Shown piece by piece: positions 45,907 to 54,371 of a stretch of 64,000 nt of DNA. Below the pieces are notes generated by a model that was given only the letters and a program-made list of their open reading frames with translations, was not told where the DNA came from and searched no databases. Every line of letters begins with the position of its first letter. Position 1 is the first letter of the stretch. The stretch is taken from NCBI RefSeq assembly GCF_027319265.1, contig NZ_DAHVNP010000076.1, forward strand, positions 62,001 to 126,000. Reading direction: 5' to 3'. The stretch is from Ferrimicrobium sp. GTDB taxonomy: Bacteria; Actinomycetota; Acidimicrobiia; Acidimicrobiales; Acidimicrobiaceae. The translations under genes and the position numbers were made by a program.

Positions 45907-47556
45907 ATGCAAATAAACAAAACTACCGAAGGAGGGCGCTTACGACGCGAGATGTCGTATATCGACCTCAGCTTCGCTGGGCTCGGTGCGATCATCGGGT
46001 CTGGGTGGCTCTTCGGTGTGCTCTACGCAGCAAACTACGCTGGTCCAGCCGCCATCTTGGCGTGGATCATCGCAGCGATCATCGTCACCTTCATCGCGCT
46101 CGTCTACGCCGAGCTCTCTGGCATGTTGCCCGAGGCCGGTGGAATCACGAGATTTCCGCACTTCTCCCACGGTTCGCTCGTCGGCTTCATCATGAGCTGG
46201 GGTGCATTCCTGGGATACGCGGCAGTACCGGCTATCGAGGCAGAAGCGGTCGTCCAGTACGCCGAGCACTACATCACCTCGTTTCAGAACAACAAGACCT
46301 TAGACTTCGTCGTCGAGGCCATCATTCTCCTCATCTTCTACGCGATCAATATCTACGGGGTCAAGGTCTTTGCCAAGATCAATAGCGTGGTTACGTTCCT
46401 CAAGTTCATCACACCGACACTGACGATCATCGTGATTCTCTTCGTCGCAAAGCACTGGGGCAACTACACGGCGACCACGGCCCATGGATCGGGCTTCATG
46501 CCCTATGGTACCGCTGGTGTCTTCATCGCCATCTCCTCCGGAGGCATCATCTTCTCCTTGCTCGGCTTCCGGCAGGCGGTCGATATGGCTGGTGAGGCAA
46601 AGAATCCACAGCGCGACGTACCACGTGCCATCCTCACCGCGATCCTGCTTGGGGCGCTGGTCTACACCCTCGTCCAGGTGGTGTTCATCGCCGCTCTTCC
46701 ACCGAACGCGATTGCCAAGGGTTGGGCTGCGTTAGCCTACACCTCACCATTCGCCCAGGTAGCGACCATCATTGGCCTGGGATGGCTTGCATCGATCCTC
46801 TACGCCGATGCCGTGCTCTCACCGTCAGGAACCGGATTGGTCTACCTCTCCTCTGGTGGACGCGTGGTGCTCGGCTCCGCTCGTAATAACTACCTCGGCA
46901 ACAAGTTCCGTAGCGTCTCCGAACGTTTCGGCGTCCCAATCTGGGCCATGTCCATCACCGTGCTCTTTGCCATTATCTTCTTGCTGCCCTTCCCAAGCTG
47001 GCAGAGCCTAGTGGGGGTCATCTCCTCGGCGACTGCCTTCACTTACGTGATGGGTCCAGTCTCGCTCGCGGTCTTCCGCAAGTACCACAACGACAAGCAC
47101 CGTCCCTTCCGGTTGGGTGGAGCCAAAGTCTTTGGCCTGCTAGCCTTCATCGGTGGCACCCTCATCATCTACTGGTCAGGTTGGGGAGTCGATTGGAAGC
47201 TCGTCGTCGGTATTCTCGGTGGAACCGCTATCTACCTCATCGCCTCTGCCGTGGGAGCGCCTGTCGAAAAAATCACGCGTGAGGACTGGAAGTCCGGCAT
47301 CTGGTTGCCGGTCTATCTCCTCTCCATGCTCGCCATCGCCTATTTTGGTGCGGCACGGTTTGGAGCTCCATTCAACCATAACAAGGGATTCATCCACTAC
47401 CCCTATGACATCGTCGTCGATATCATCGTCGCCATTGTCTTCTACACCTGGGCCGTTGCCTCGGGTCGTAACAGCGAGGACACTGAGCAGGCCTTCGCCC
47501 GGGCAGCTGAGCTCCGTCGCGGAGTCCAAAATGGTGAAGCGAGTCTCGCCGACTAG
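45907..47556 (+). CDS. Amino-acid permease (APC superfamily)
   Basis: A 549-residue transporter with 12 to 14 membrane helices. SFAGLGAIIGSGWLFGVLYA in the first helix is the unwound GAIIGSGW substrate motif of the APC family. Further marks are LVYAELSGMLPEAGGITRFP and a FSLLGFRQAVDMAGEAKNPQRDVPRAI region that corresponds to the conserved helix 6 and the following loop. It imports amino acid or polyamine, with substrate unknown. A GGGGGA stretch lies upstream of the ATG. The strong hairpin at 47620-47655 follows. Confidence 0.93.
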   Translation: MQINKTTEGGRLRREMSYIDLSFAGLGAIIGSGWLFGVLYAANYAGPAAILAWIIAAIIVTFIALVYAELSGMLPEAGGITRFPHFSHGSLVGFIMSWGAFLGYAAVPAIEAEAVVQYAEHYITSFQNNKTLDFVVEAIILLIFYAINIYGVKVFAKINSVVTFLKFITPTLTIIVILFVAKHWGNYTATTAHGSGFMPYGTAGVFIAISSGGIIFSLLGFRQAVDMAGEAKNPQRDVPRAILTAILLGALVYTLVQVVFIAALPPNAIAKGWAALAYTSPFAQVATIIGLGWLASILYADAVLSPSGTGLVYLSSGGRVVLGSARNNYLGNKFRSVSERFGVPIWAMSITVLFAIIFLLPFPSWQSLVGVISSATAFTYVMGPVSLAVFRKYHNDKHRPFRLGGAKVFGLLAFIGGTLIIYWSGWGVDWKLVVGILGGTAIYLIASAVGAPVEKITREDWKSGIWLPVYLLSMLAIAYFGAARFGAPFNHNKGFIHYPYDIVVDIIVAIVFYTWAVASGRNSEDTEQAFARAAELRRGVQNGEASLAD

Positions 47557-47619
47557 CTAATCGGGAGAAGTCCTTGGCCCGTTGGGAGACCGAGGACTTC
47601 GAGCCCACAACCGATCAAG

Positions 47620-47655
47620 GAGAAGAGGGCGGTGCAACAGCACCGCCCTCTTCTC
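47620..47655. terminator. 16-bp perfect hairpin, bidirectional terminator
   Basis: GAGAAGAGGGCGGTGC (47620-47635) pairs perfectly with GCACCGCCCTCTTCTC (47640-47655) around an AACA tetraloop. It lies 64 bp after the permease stop and 35 bp before the end of the convergent cysteine-synthase-like gene. No T-run is present, but the stem is very stable. Confidence 0.9.
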
Positions 47656-47689
47656 ATCCTCGCCACAATCACATCAATGATGGTGGACG

Positions 47690-48598
47690 CTACTGACCTA
47701 GGTAGTACTCGCTCAAGTACTTCTCACCCTCATCGCAGAGGACTGTGACGATCGTTCCAAACTCGGGATGGCGCTCCTTCAACCGTCTGGCCGCCACGAG
47801 ATTGGCACCAGAACTCGGACCAACCAAATAACCCCGCTGCGCAAGTGCATACATCTCCGTGATGGCATCCAAACTGGTCACCGCCACCAACTCGTTCACC
47901 TCATCATGGTGGCGCGCAAAGATGCCGGGGACAAAACCATCGGCGATACCCTCGATCTTGTGGTGATGAACCTCGCCACAGAGGATTGTGCACGACTCAT
48001 CGGGCTCCATGCCGACCACCCAACAGGCTGGATTGGCGGCATGCAGGCATTGCCCGACTCCGATCAAGGTACCACCCGTGCCAACACCCATGACAAAGGC
48101 GTCTGGTAGGCGTCCGTCACCGAGATCGGCAAGGATCTCAGGTCCAAAAATCTCTCGATTCTCCTCTACATTGAGCTCAGAGTCGAACTGCCCTGGGCAA
48201 AAAAACCCCGGTTGCGCTCCAAGCAGTCGCGCCTCCTCGAGTGCATTGTTGACATGAAAGTCCCCGATCTCACGGACCTGAGCTCCAAAAGCCTTAGATA
48301 TCGCTACTCGCTCACTGCTAAGACCCTCTGGCATGATCACCAGCATCTTGTAGCCTTTGACCGCCGCCACCATACTGAGCGCGTTACCGGTGTTCCCGCT
48401 TGAAGCTTCGACGATGGTCATCCCGGGCTCCAACAGGCCTTGTTCCTCTGCCCGCTCGATCATGTACTTCGCGATGCGTGCCTTGATCGAGCCCGATGGA
48501 TTGAGATACTCAAGCTTGGCAAAAATCCCCTCCTCTACCTGCACCAGCGGAGTCGATCCAATGTGCGCGAGAAGATCAGAACCGAGTTGTGTCACCAT
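47690..48598 (-). CDS. Cysteine synthase family PLP enzyme
   Basis: A 302-residue fold-type II PLP enzyme. IGSTPLVQVEEGIFAKLEYL, then NPSGSIKARIA (PLP Lys), EASSGNTGNALSMVA, VMGVGTGGTLIGVGQCL (phosphate loop) and YLVGPSSGANLVAARRL are all in place, with CDEGEKYLSEYY at the C-terminus. It fits O-acetylserine sulfhydrylase or cystathionine beta-synthase-like enzymes; the usual Asp after the PLP Lys is Ala here, so the exact substrate is open. It is followed by the PIG-L gene upstream at 21 bp on the same strand. Confidence 0.9.
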   Translation of the reverse strand: MVTQLGSDLLAHIGSTPLVQVEEGIFAKLEYLNPSGSIKARIAKYMIERAEEQGLLEPGMTIVEASSGNTGNALSMVAAVKGYKMLVIMPEGLSSERVAISKAFGAQVREIGDFHVNNALEEARLLGAQPGFFCPGQFDSELNVEENREIFGPEILADLGDGRLPDAFVMGVGTGGTLIGVGQCLHAANPACWVVGMEPDESCTILCGEVHHHKIEGIADGFVPGIFARHHDEVNELVAVTSLDAITEMYALAQRGYLVGPSSGANLVAARRLKERHPEFGTIVTVLCDEGEKYLSEYYLGQ

Positions 48599-48618
48599 TG
48601 ACCCCTACCCCCTTGTAA

Positions 48619-49341
48619 TTACGCAGTCTTTACCAGAAAGAATAGCTCCGCCAAGCGCCCCTCCGCGAGACCCGCGGTGGCAGCACCCATGGCGAGCCAG
48701 CCTCGAACCATCGTACGCATCCCCTCGGGATCGGGTAGCTGACTCTTGTGTTGTTCAATTGCCTCAAGCTTGGCATCGAAGGTATCGGTCACATCCACGT
48801 AGTGCGTCGGGTCAGGGTACGCCATCAGCGCCACATCGAGCACCGTATGCGCCTCAAGGCCCTGTTCTAAGAGGTCACGATGGGTAAAAGGGTTACGAGC
48901 ATCCGGATAGACCGCGCAGAGCGCCGCTTCACCAGCCGCGAGATGGTCGGGGTGTGATGAACCGATGCGAGCAAAATTGCGCGTCGGAGATTGGCAGAGC
49001 ACCCGTTCGGGCCGAAACTGTCGGATCATCGCGGTGATGTCGTGTCGCAACGGCATCGACACCTCGAGCGATCCATCGTGATAGCCGAGAAATTCAACCG
49101 TGTCGACGCCGACCACCTTCGCGGCAGCCCGCTGTTCACGTCGACGAATCGCAGGTATCTCCGAACGAGCGATACTCGGATCGAAACCGCCCGCATCACC
49201 GTCGGTGACGATACAGTAGGCGATCTCCGTACCTTGTTTGCGCCATGCCGCAATCGTACCAGCGATACCGAAATCGACGTCGTCTGGGTGAGCGGTAATG
49301 ACCAAAACCGACTTTACCGGCTCGAGTGGCGTTAGGGACAT
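48619..49341 (-). CDS. PIG-L/LmbE family deacetylase
   Basis: A 240-residue metal-dependent N-deacetylase. The zinc ligands are in AHPDDVDFGIAG near the N-terminus and HPDH in SSHPDHLAAGEAAL; the fold ends in a region typical of MshB and mycothiol S-conjugate amidases. It would remove an acetyl group from GlcNAc-inositol or act on a mycothiol conjugate. The start ATG is followed by SLTPLEPVKSVLVI. It is probably co-transcribed with the cysteine-synthase-like gene (21 bp apart). Mycothiol function is plausible but not proven. Confidence 0.88.
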   Translation of the reverse strand: MSLTPLEPVKSVLVITAHPDDVDFGIAGTIAAWRKQGTEIAYCIVTDGDAGGFDPSIARSEIPAIRRREQRAAAKVVGVDTVEFLGYHDGSLEVSMPLRHDITAMIRQFRPERVLCQSPTRNFARIGSSHPDHLAAGEAALCAVYPDARNPFTHRDLLEQGLEAHTVLDVALMAYPDPTHYVDVTDTFDAKLEAIEQHKSQLPDPEGMRTMVRGWLAMGAATAGLAEGRLAELFFLVKTA

Positions 49342-49367
49342 AGATAACCTCCGTTTGTTCTCCCTCT

Positions 49368-49409
49368 AGCCTACCTCCAGGGTGGAGACTCCCCTGATCG
49401 AGGTAGGCT
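49368..49409. repeat. Spaced inverted repeat upstream of the PIG-L gene
   Basis: AGCCTACCTC (49368-49377) and GAGGTAGGCT (49400-49409) are perfect complements. Inside, CAGGG and CCCTG can extend the stem past a 3-nt bulge. It lies just upstream of the PIG-L gene and downstream of the membrane protein gene, so it could be a terminator of the latter or an operator. Confidence 0.7.
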
Positions 49410-49579
49410 CCCCACAGAGCCCCCGACGAAGGCACTTGCTGGTGTGGAAGAAAAAAGTAGACGCGCCCGCGCGAGGTCAGCTACTCACCATCACGCCTGT
49501 TACGCGGTGAACAGACTCCCGACACCCATGCAGCTCGCGCGGCCGCCTGCCGTCATCGTGTCACGCCCTCGATACGCAC

Positions 49580-50098
49580 TCATCTGTTGCGCAACGCAAG
49601 CGCATACTCGTAGGATCTGATCAGCCTTGGCACTCTTCCTCTCGCGACCCCCGGAGAGGTGCGGCGCAACTGATGCCACCGCCATAGCGCCCAAAGACAG
49701 GAGAACGACAAGCCCATGAGCGGGCCGACGATCGCTAGCGTTCGGTCGCCATTGGATCCAGACACTACCAGCATGAGGCCTAGCATTTCGACCCCAAGGA
49801 CGACCATCATCACCGGCTGCATTCGCCGCAAAGACTCCAGTCGCATCTTCTCCGCGAGGAGAAAGGTCGTCGGCACTTCATCGATCGTCAACCCTGGCTG
49901 CGGCAGCGGTGCTGCATCGAGAACACCCTGGCGATGCAGTTGCTTCACCGTTTTGCGCCATCGACGTTGTTGAGCGGGGGGATACTCGCGCAAAACTTGG
50001 GCATAGCTCGTTCTCTTACGACGATTATCGATGCCCAGGATCACAGCGACGGCGAGCCCCACCATCACCATGCCGCTGATCCAGGAGACGAAGACCAT
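49580..50098 (-). CDS. Membrane protein of unknown function
   Basis: A 172-residue protein. A first membrane helix (FVSWISGMVMVGLAVAVIL, residues 3-21) is followed by a basic region (RRKRTSYAQVLREYPPAQQ), a soluble middle, and two further helices (MMVVLGVEMLGLMLVV and GPLMGLSFSCLWALW). A basic tail follows. ATG at 50098 is preferred because the frame upstream (to 50185) has no signal; support is modest. No family is recognised. It is divergent from the bcp gene at 50258. Confidence 0.5.
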   Translation of the reverse strand: MVFVSWISGMVMVGLAVAVILGIDNRRKRTSYAQVLREYPPAQQRRWRKTVKQLHRQGVLDAAPLPQPGLTIDEVPTTFLLAEKMRLESLRRMQPVMMVVLGVEMLGLMLVVSGSNGDRTLAIVGPLMGLSFSCLWALWRWHQLRRTSPGVARGRVPRLIRSYEYALALRNR

Positions 50099-50257
50099 GC
50101 CCGCGAGTATAACAGATTCTGACGAACGATGGACCAAGTACGGCTCCGAGCATCGCGGCCGGTCCACATGGCTCATCTCGGTCACCAGATTGCGGGACGC
50201 ATCACCACACCCGGTCCCCGACTACCGGAGTGGCTCGATATGCGCTAGCCTGGAGGA

Positions 50258-50746
50258 ATGACCGACTCCGTGAGACTTGCCTCGGGCGACAAGGCACCGT
50301 CATTTTGTCTACCAAACCAGTACTCAACACAGCGATGCCTTGAGTCACTCGCTGGCAAGGTCAGTATCGTCTACTTCTACCCCAAGGACATGACGCCCGG
50401 ATGTACCCTTGAGGCAACCGACCTCAATGAGATGGGTGATCGGCTGAGGGAGCTCAACATTGAGCTCGTCGGCATCTCTCCCGACACCGTCGAGAGTCAC
50501 TTGAACTTTGCTGAACGCTTTCATCTGGGGTTCGATCTTCTCTCTGACCCCAGCAAGGGTGTCATGGCCGCTTGGGGTGCCTACGGAGAAAAGATGAACT
50601 ACGGTCGCAAAGTCGTTGGCGTCATTCGATCCACCTTCATCCTCAACCCAGATCTCACGATCGCTCATGCCCTCTATGCGGTCAAGGCCACCGGGCATGC
50701 CACACGCATCCTGCGCCTCTGCGAGGCGATGGCCCCATCACGCTAG
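50258..50746 (+). CDS. bcp: Peroxiredoxin, Bcp/PrxQ family
   Basis: A 162-residue thioredoxin-fold peroxidase that reduces hydroperoxides. The active-site peptide YFYPKDMTPGCTLEATDL holds the peroxidatic Cys49. The resolving Cys five residues later in most PrxQ proteins is Thr54 here, so the enzyme must use another partner, for example Cys17, Cys27 or a low-molecular-weight thiol. STFILNPDLTI is the conserved strand with the C-terminal half. ATG at 50258 is the start. It is not in an operon with the neighbours but lies near the PIG-L gene. Confidence 0.92.
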   Translation: MTDSVRLASGDKAPSFCLPNQYSTQRCLESLAGKVSIVYFYPKDMTPGCTLEATDLNEMGDRLRELNIELVGISPDTVESHLNFAERFHLGFDLLSDPSKGVMAAWGAYGEKMNYGRKVVGVIRSTFILNPDLTIAHALYAVKATGHATRILRLCEAMAPSR

Positions 50747-50861
50747 CTCCACGACGCCGATGACGATGACTACGACAGTCACGCTTTGCTACATTGGGGT
50801 CACTTTGGAGGTAGCTACCTAGCTTTGTACGTCAAAGAAATTACACAAAGGAGAATCGAAA

Positions 50862-52025
50862 ATGTCCGAAGCCGTCATTGTTGCCGCTGTGCGTACCCCT
50901 ATTGGCCGGGCCTTTAAAGGTTCGTTGATCAACGAACGACCCGATGACCTCTCGGGTCTCGTGATCGCCGAGCTGATGCGGAGACTGCCATCACTTGATC
51001 CGAGTCGCGTCGACGACGTGATCTGGGGCGCCGCTCTCCAGCACGGGGAACAGAGCATGAACCTCGGGCGCAACGTCGCCGGGCTTGGAGGTCTCCCTGA
51101 GAGCGTGCCAGGAACCACCGTCAACCGTTTCTGTGCCTCCTCGCTCCAGGCGATCCGAATGGCCTTCCATGCGATCAAAGCCGGGGAGGGAGACGTTTTT
51201 GTCGCCGGCGGTGTCGAGAGCACGACCCGGTGTTCACTCAAAGGGTTCGATCCCGAGGACATGAACCCGCGCTTTACCGATACGACCCGCGCCGACTACA
51301 TCGACGAGATGTACATCCCCATGGGCCTCACCGCCGAGAACGTTGCAAAGCAGTTTGGAGTCACTCGCGAGGCGATGGATGCGTACGCAAAGCTCTCTCA
51401 GGATCGCGCGAGTGCCGCCATCAACTCCGGCTTTTTCGCAAGAGAGATCCTGCCAGTCACGCGAGCGGATCAGAGCGTGATCAGCCAGGACGATGGCCCT
51501 CGTCCGAATACCACCATCGAAAAACTCGCCGAACTCAAGCCCGTCTTCTTGCCAGAGGGAACCGTCACTGCGGGCAACTCGTGTCCTCTCAACGACGGTG
51601 CCGCCGGCGTGGTGGTGATGTCAGACCGACTCGCCAATGAGCTCGGGCTCACTCCGCTTGCTCGCATCGTTGGGAGTGCGGTAACCGGAATCGCACCAGA
51701 GATCATGGGCGTTGGGCCTATCGAGGCGATCAAAAAAGTCCTCGCGCTCACCGGTCTCACCATCGAGCAGATGGACATCGTCGAATTGAACGAGGCCTTC
51801 GCCGCTCAGGTGCTACCGGTGGCGCGCGAGACCCACATCTCGATTGAGGATCAACTCAATCCACACGGTGGGGCGATCGCGCTAGGTCACCCATTCGGCA
51901 TGACCGGTGCTCGCATCATGACGACCCTGCTGAATGGTCTCGCCAGCACGAAGGGCCGCTATGGCCTTGAGACCATGTGCGTTGGGGGCGGGCAGGGCAT
52001 GGCAATGATCGTCGAAAGGCTCTAG
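50862..52025 (+). CDS. Acetyl-CoA acyltransferase (thiolase)
   Basis: A 387-residue thiolase condensing or cleaving acyl-CoA. The active-site nucleophile Cys91 is in TTVNRFCASSLQ, preceded by QHGEQSMNLGRNVAGLG. The C-terminus shows GGAIALGHPFGMTGARI and CVGGGQGMAMIVE with the second catalytic Cys. It resembles FadA-type beta-oxidation enzymes more than biosynthetic acetoacetyl-CoA thiolases. AAAGGAG precedes the ATG. The histidine phosphatase gene starts 4 bp after its stop. Its partner fadB is not in the window; etfBA nearby would accept electrons from acyl-CoA dehydrogenases. Confidence 0.94.
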   Translation: MSEAVIVAAVRTPIGRAFKGSLINERPDDLSGLVIAELMRRLPSLDPSRVDDVIWGAALQHGEQSMNLGRNVAGLGGLPESVPGTTVNRFCASSLQAIRMAFHAIKAGEGDVFVAGGVESTTRCSLKGFDPEDMNPRFTDTTRADYIDEMYIPMGLTAENVAKQFGVTREAMDAYAKLSQDRASAAINSGFFAREILPVTRADQSVISQDDGPRPNTTIEKLAELKPVFLPEGTVTAGNSCPLNDGAAGVVVMSDRLANELGLTPLARIVGSAVTGIAPEIMGVGPIEAIKKVLALTGLTIEQMDIVELNEAFAAQVLPVARETHISIEDQLNPHGGAIALGHPFGMTGARIMTTLLNGLASTKGRYGLETMCVGGGQGMAMIVERL

Positions 52026-52029
52026 GAAC

Positions 52030-52659
52030 CTGGCTACCACCCCCACTCGACTCATTCTGGTCCGCCACGGCACCACTCCGACCACCGGCAAAATCCTCCC
52101 CGGCAGGGCCGAGGGTCTCCACCTATCCACACATGGCCTCCAACAGGCCAACGCGGTCAGCGAGCAACTCGGCCCAAGGTACGGGGCGGTTGATGTCGTT
52201 CTCGCATCACCACTCGAACGAGCTCGCGAGACGGCGGAACCACTGATCAGACACCTCGACCAACCACTCGTCGTCGAGGAACGGCTGATCGAATGTGACT
52301 TCGGCGAGTGGACGGGAGCGACGTTGACCAAACTCTACCGCAAACCCGCCTGGCGTGACCTCATGGCTCAAGCTGGGAACTTTCGCTTCCCCGGCGGCGA
52401 GTCTATCCGGGAGGTCCTCGACCGTATGCTCGATCTCGTGAACGAGATTCGCCGCCAGCACAGCGGAGAGACCGTGGTTGGATTCACCCATGCCGATCCC
52501 ATCAAGATCCTTGCCACCGAAGCTCTGGGCATGCATCTCGACCAGATGCATCGCATCTCCGTCGCTACCGCATCGATGACGGTCATTGTTATCGGGGAGT
52601 CGGGCATAAACTTGGACTCTCTCAACACCGGAGTGATGATTGGAGGAGCACCAGTTTGA
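52030..52659 (+). CDS. Histidine phosphatase superfamily protein (MSMEG_4193 type), non-canonical start
   Basis: A 209-residue phosphoglycerate-mutase-like phosphatase. LILVRHGTTPTTGK (catalytic His in RHG) lies at codons 9-22, followed by ASPLERARETAEPL, ECDFGEWTG and GFTHADPIKILATEAL with the second His. No ATG, GTG or TTG occurs in frame before codon 99 (TTG at 52324), which lies beyond the catalytic motif. An in-frame stop sits just upstream (TGA at 52007-52009). CTG at 52030 best fits the family N-terminus, with weak GAAAGG upstream. This is the first gene of the actinobacterial three-gene module with DUF3090 and the SCO1664-like protein. Confidence 0.85.
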   Translation: MATTPTRLILVRHGTTPTTGKILPGRAEGLHLSTHGLQQANAVSEQLGPRYGAVDVVLASPLERARETAEPLIRHLDQPLVVEERLIECDFGEWTGATLTKLYRKPAWRDLMAQAGNFRFPGGESIREVLDRMLDLVNEIRRQHSGETVVGFTHADPIKILATEALGMHLDQMHRISVATASMTVIVIGESGINLDSLNTGVMIGGAPV

Positions 52660-53153
52660 GCGAATTGATCGATTTTGGTTCAGTGACCCACTTCACGGTG
52701 GGAACCCAAGGTGAGCCCGGCCATCGCGTCTTCCTCCTGCAGGTCGGCTCGGGCCTCTTTCTGCTAACAGTCAAGGTCGAGAAGACGCAGGTACTCGCGC
52801 TCGTTCAAGGGCTCACTACCGCGCTGGAGGAGCTCTCGCGTCCCCACGAACTCAGTGGTGACCAGTCACTCCTTGGCGACCTGACCCCAGCGTGGGCCGT
52901 CGGTTCCATCGAGATCGAGGTCGATGCAACCACCGAGCTGATCGAGATCGAGCTCCAAGAGCTCGCCGCCGAAGGCGCCGAGTCCGCGTCGGCACGTTTC
53001 ATCATCACCCGAGAACAAGCGGCACAGTTCGCGATCACCGCCACCAGGCTGGTGGAGCAGGGACGCCCACCATGTCCACTGTGCGGTTACCCACTCGATC
53101 CACAAGGACACGCATGCCCGAGAACCAACGGCCACCGAGCTCCGAGCCTCTAG
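52656..53153 (+). CDS. DUF3090 family protein
   Basis: A 165-residue protein. SELIDFGSVTHFTVGTQGEP and GHRVFLLQVGSGLFLLTVKV are the conserved opening strands of the DUF3090 family, followed by PAWAVGSIEIEVD. The C-terminus has a CPLCGYPLDPQGHACPR zinc-ribbon-like pair of Cys motifs. The TTG start overlaps the preceding stop, with GGAGGAG upstream. Function is unknown; members of this family almost always adjoin the phosphatase and SCO1664-like genes in Actinobacteria, so they act together. Confidence 0.9.
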   Translation: MSELIDFGSVTHFTVGTQGEPGHRVFLLQVGSGLFLLTVKVEKTQVLALVQGLTTALEELSRPHELSGDQSLLGDLTPAWAVGSIEIEVDATTELIEIELQELAAEGAESASARFIITREQAAQFAITATRLVEQGRPPCPLCGYPLDPQGHACPRTNGHRAPSL

Positions 53154-53836
53154 CAACCGAAGCAGAACTCACAACCGGCGAGGTAACCATCCTCGGAAGA
53201 ATCGAGGCGAGTTCGAATGGAGCGCTCCTCGTCGAACTCGAGAGCGGCCACCTTGGGGTCTACAAACCTGCATCCCTAGAGCGACCGCTGTGGGACTTCA
53301 CCGCTGGGCTTTTTCGACGAGAACGAGCGAGTTATGTGCTCGCTCGCCAGCTCGGGCTCGATTTCATTCCACCGATCGTCATCCGCGATGACCTTCCACT
53401 CGGGAGAGGATCGCTGCAGAGTTTCATCGATGCCGACTTTGACCTGCACTACTTTGAGCTCTACGACGAGCCTGACCTGCGTGATCGGTTCATCGAGGTC
53501 GCCGCCTTTGACCTCGTCGCTAACAACGCTGATCGCAAGGCCGGCCATCTTCTACTCGATCAAGGTCGACACCTCTGGGGCATCGACAACGCCCTCTGTT
53601 TCCACGCCGAGCCAAAGCTGCGGACGGTGATTTGGGAGTTTGGTGGCGCTCCAATCCCCCAGGAACTACTCGACGCCATGACCCATACAGCAGACGATTT
53701 GAACCCCGAGTTCACCCAGCTGCTCAGCCAGCGCGAGCGAAGAACGCTGGTGCATCGGCTGCGCGTGGTGGCATCGATGCGCGCACTCATCGATCTCGAC
53801 GTCGACGAACGGCCCTACCCATGGCCGCTGATCTGA
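53114..53836 (+). CDS. SCO1664 family protein (PI3/PI4-kinase-like fold)
   Basis: A 240-residue protein of the actinobacterial SCO1664 family. GEVTILGRIEASSNGALLVE, GVYKPASLERPLWDF (the Lys-containing region) and DLVANNADRKAGHLLLD with WGIDNALCF are kinase-like active-site elements, as seen in the phosphatidylinositol 3/4-kinase-like and HipA-like folds. ATG at 53114 has AAGGA upstream and the open frame further upstream is a shadow. It overlaps DUF3090 by 40 nt. The module's substrate is unknown; a link to mycothiol or another actinobacterial small molecule is inference. Confidence 0.88.
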   Translation: MPENQRPPSSEPLATEAELTTGEVTILGRIEASSNGALLVELESGHLGVYKPASLERPLWDFTAGLFRRERASYVLARQLGLDFIPPIVIRDDLPLGRGSLQSFIDADFDLHYFELYDEPDLRDRFIEVAAFDLVANNADRKAGHLLLDQGRHLWGIDNALCFHAEPKLRTVIWEFGGAPIPQELLDAMTHTADDLNPEFTQLLSQRERRTLVHRLRVVASMRALIDLDVDERPYPWPLI

Positions 53837-53947
53837 AAGCAGCCACTGGTCTGAAAGCGGTGAGGTCATTTCATGAGCGATCCCATCCATCGACCCCTCC
53901 GAACGACGCGGGCATCATCTCACCGGCGCCGGACCGGCAGGTTTCGG

Positions 53948-54271
53948 TTACCCCACCGGCGTTGCGACGACGGCCGTGCCGTAGGCGCAGATCTCCGTCC
54001 AATCACCACCCATCTCCGAGGTATCGAATCGGAAGGCAACCACAGCATTCGCTCCGAGTTCTGTAGCCCTTTCCTGCATCCGCTCAATAACCTGCGCTCG
54101 TGAGTCCTCAAGGTTCTTTGTCATGCCTTTGAGTTCACCACCAAACATTGCCTTGAGTCCCGCGCCAGCCTGGGAAAAGGCATTCCTCGATCGGACAGTC
54201 AGACCAAAAACTGGTCCAACCACCCGATCGATACGATAGCCGGGCAGCTCACACGTGGTCGATACGATCAT
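53948..54271 (-). CDS. YbjQ/UPF0145 family protein
   Basis: A 107-residue protein. The family pattern MIVSTTCELPGYRIDRVVGP, then GLTVRSRNAFSQAGAGLKAM, LEDSRAQVIERMQERATELG and ANAVVAFRFDTSEMGG is intact. UPF0145/YbjQ proteins form pentamers and have been suggested to bind heavy metals or ligands, but the role is not established. AAGGAG precedes the ATG at 54271. It is adjacent to and co-directional with etfA, 100 bp away. Confidence 0.9.
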   Translation of the reverse strand: MIVSTTCELPGYRIDRVVGPVFGLTVRSRNAFSQAGAGLKAMFGGELKGMTKNLEDSRAQVIERMQERATELGANAVVAFRFDTSEMGGDWTEICAYGTAVVATPVG

Positions 54272-54371
54272 CACAACTCCTTGTCTTCGTTGCTGTTGCG
54301 ATCCTATCATCATTTCACCGACTCTGTCGGACACGCTCTTCGAAAACTCCGATGGCGGCCGATCTTCTGTG

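Noticed and set aside
52892-53113. Extension of the SCO1664-like gene upstream
   Set aside because: It overlaps DUF3090 in another frame, is almost wholly Arg, His and Asp, and the ribosome-binding site with ATG at 53114 fits the family start.
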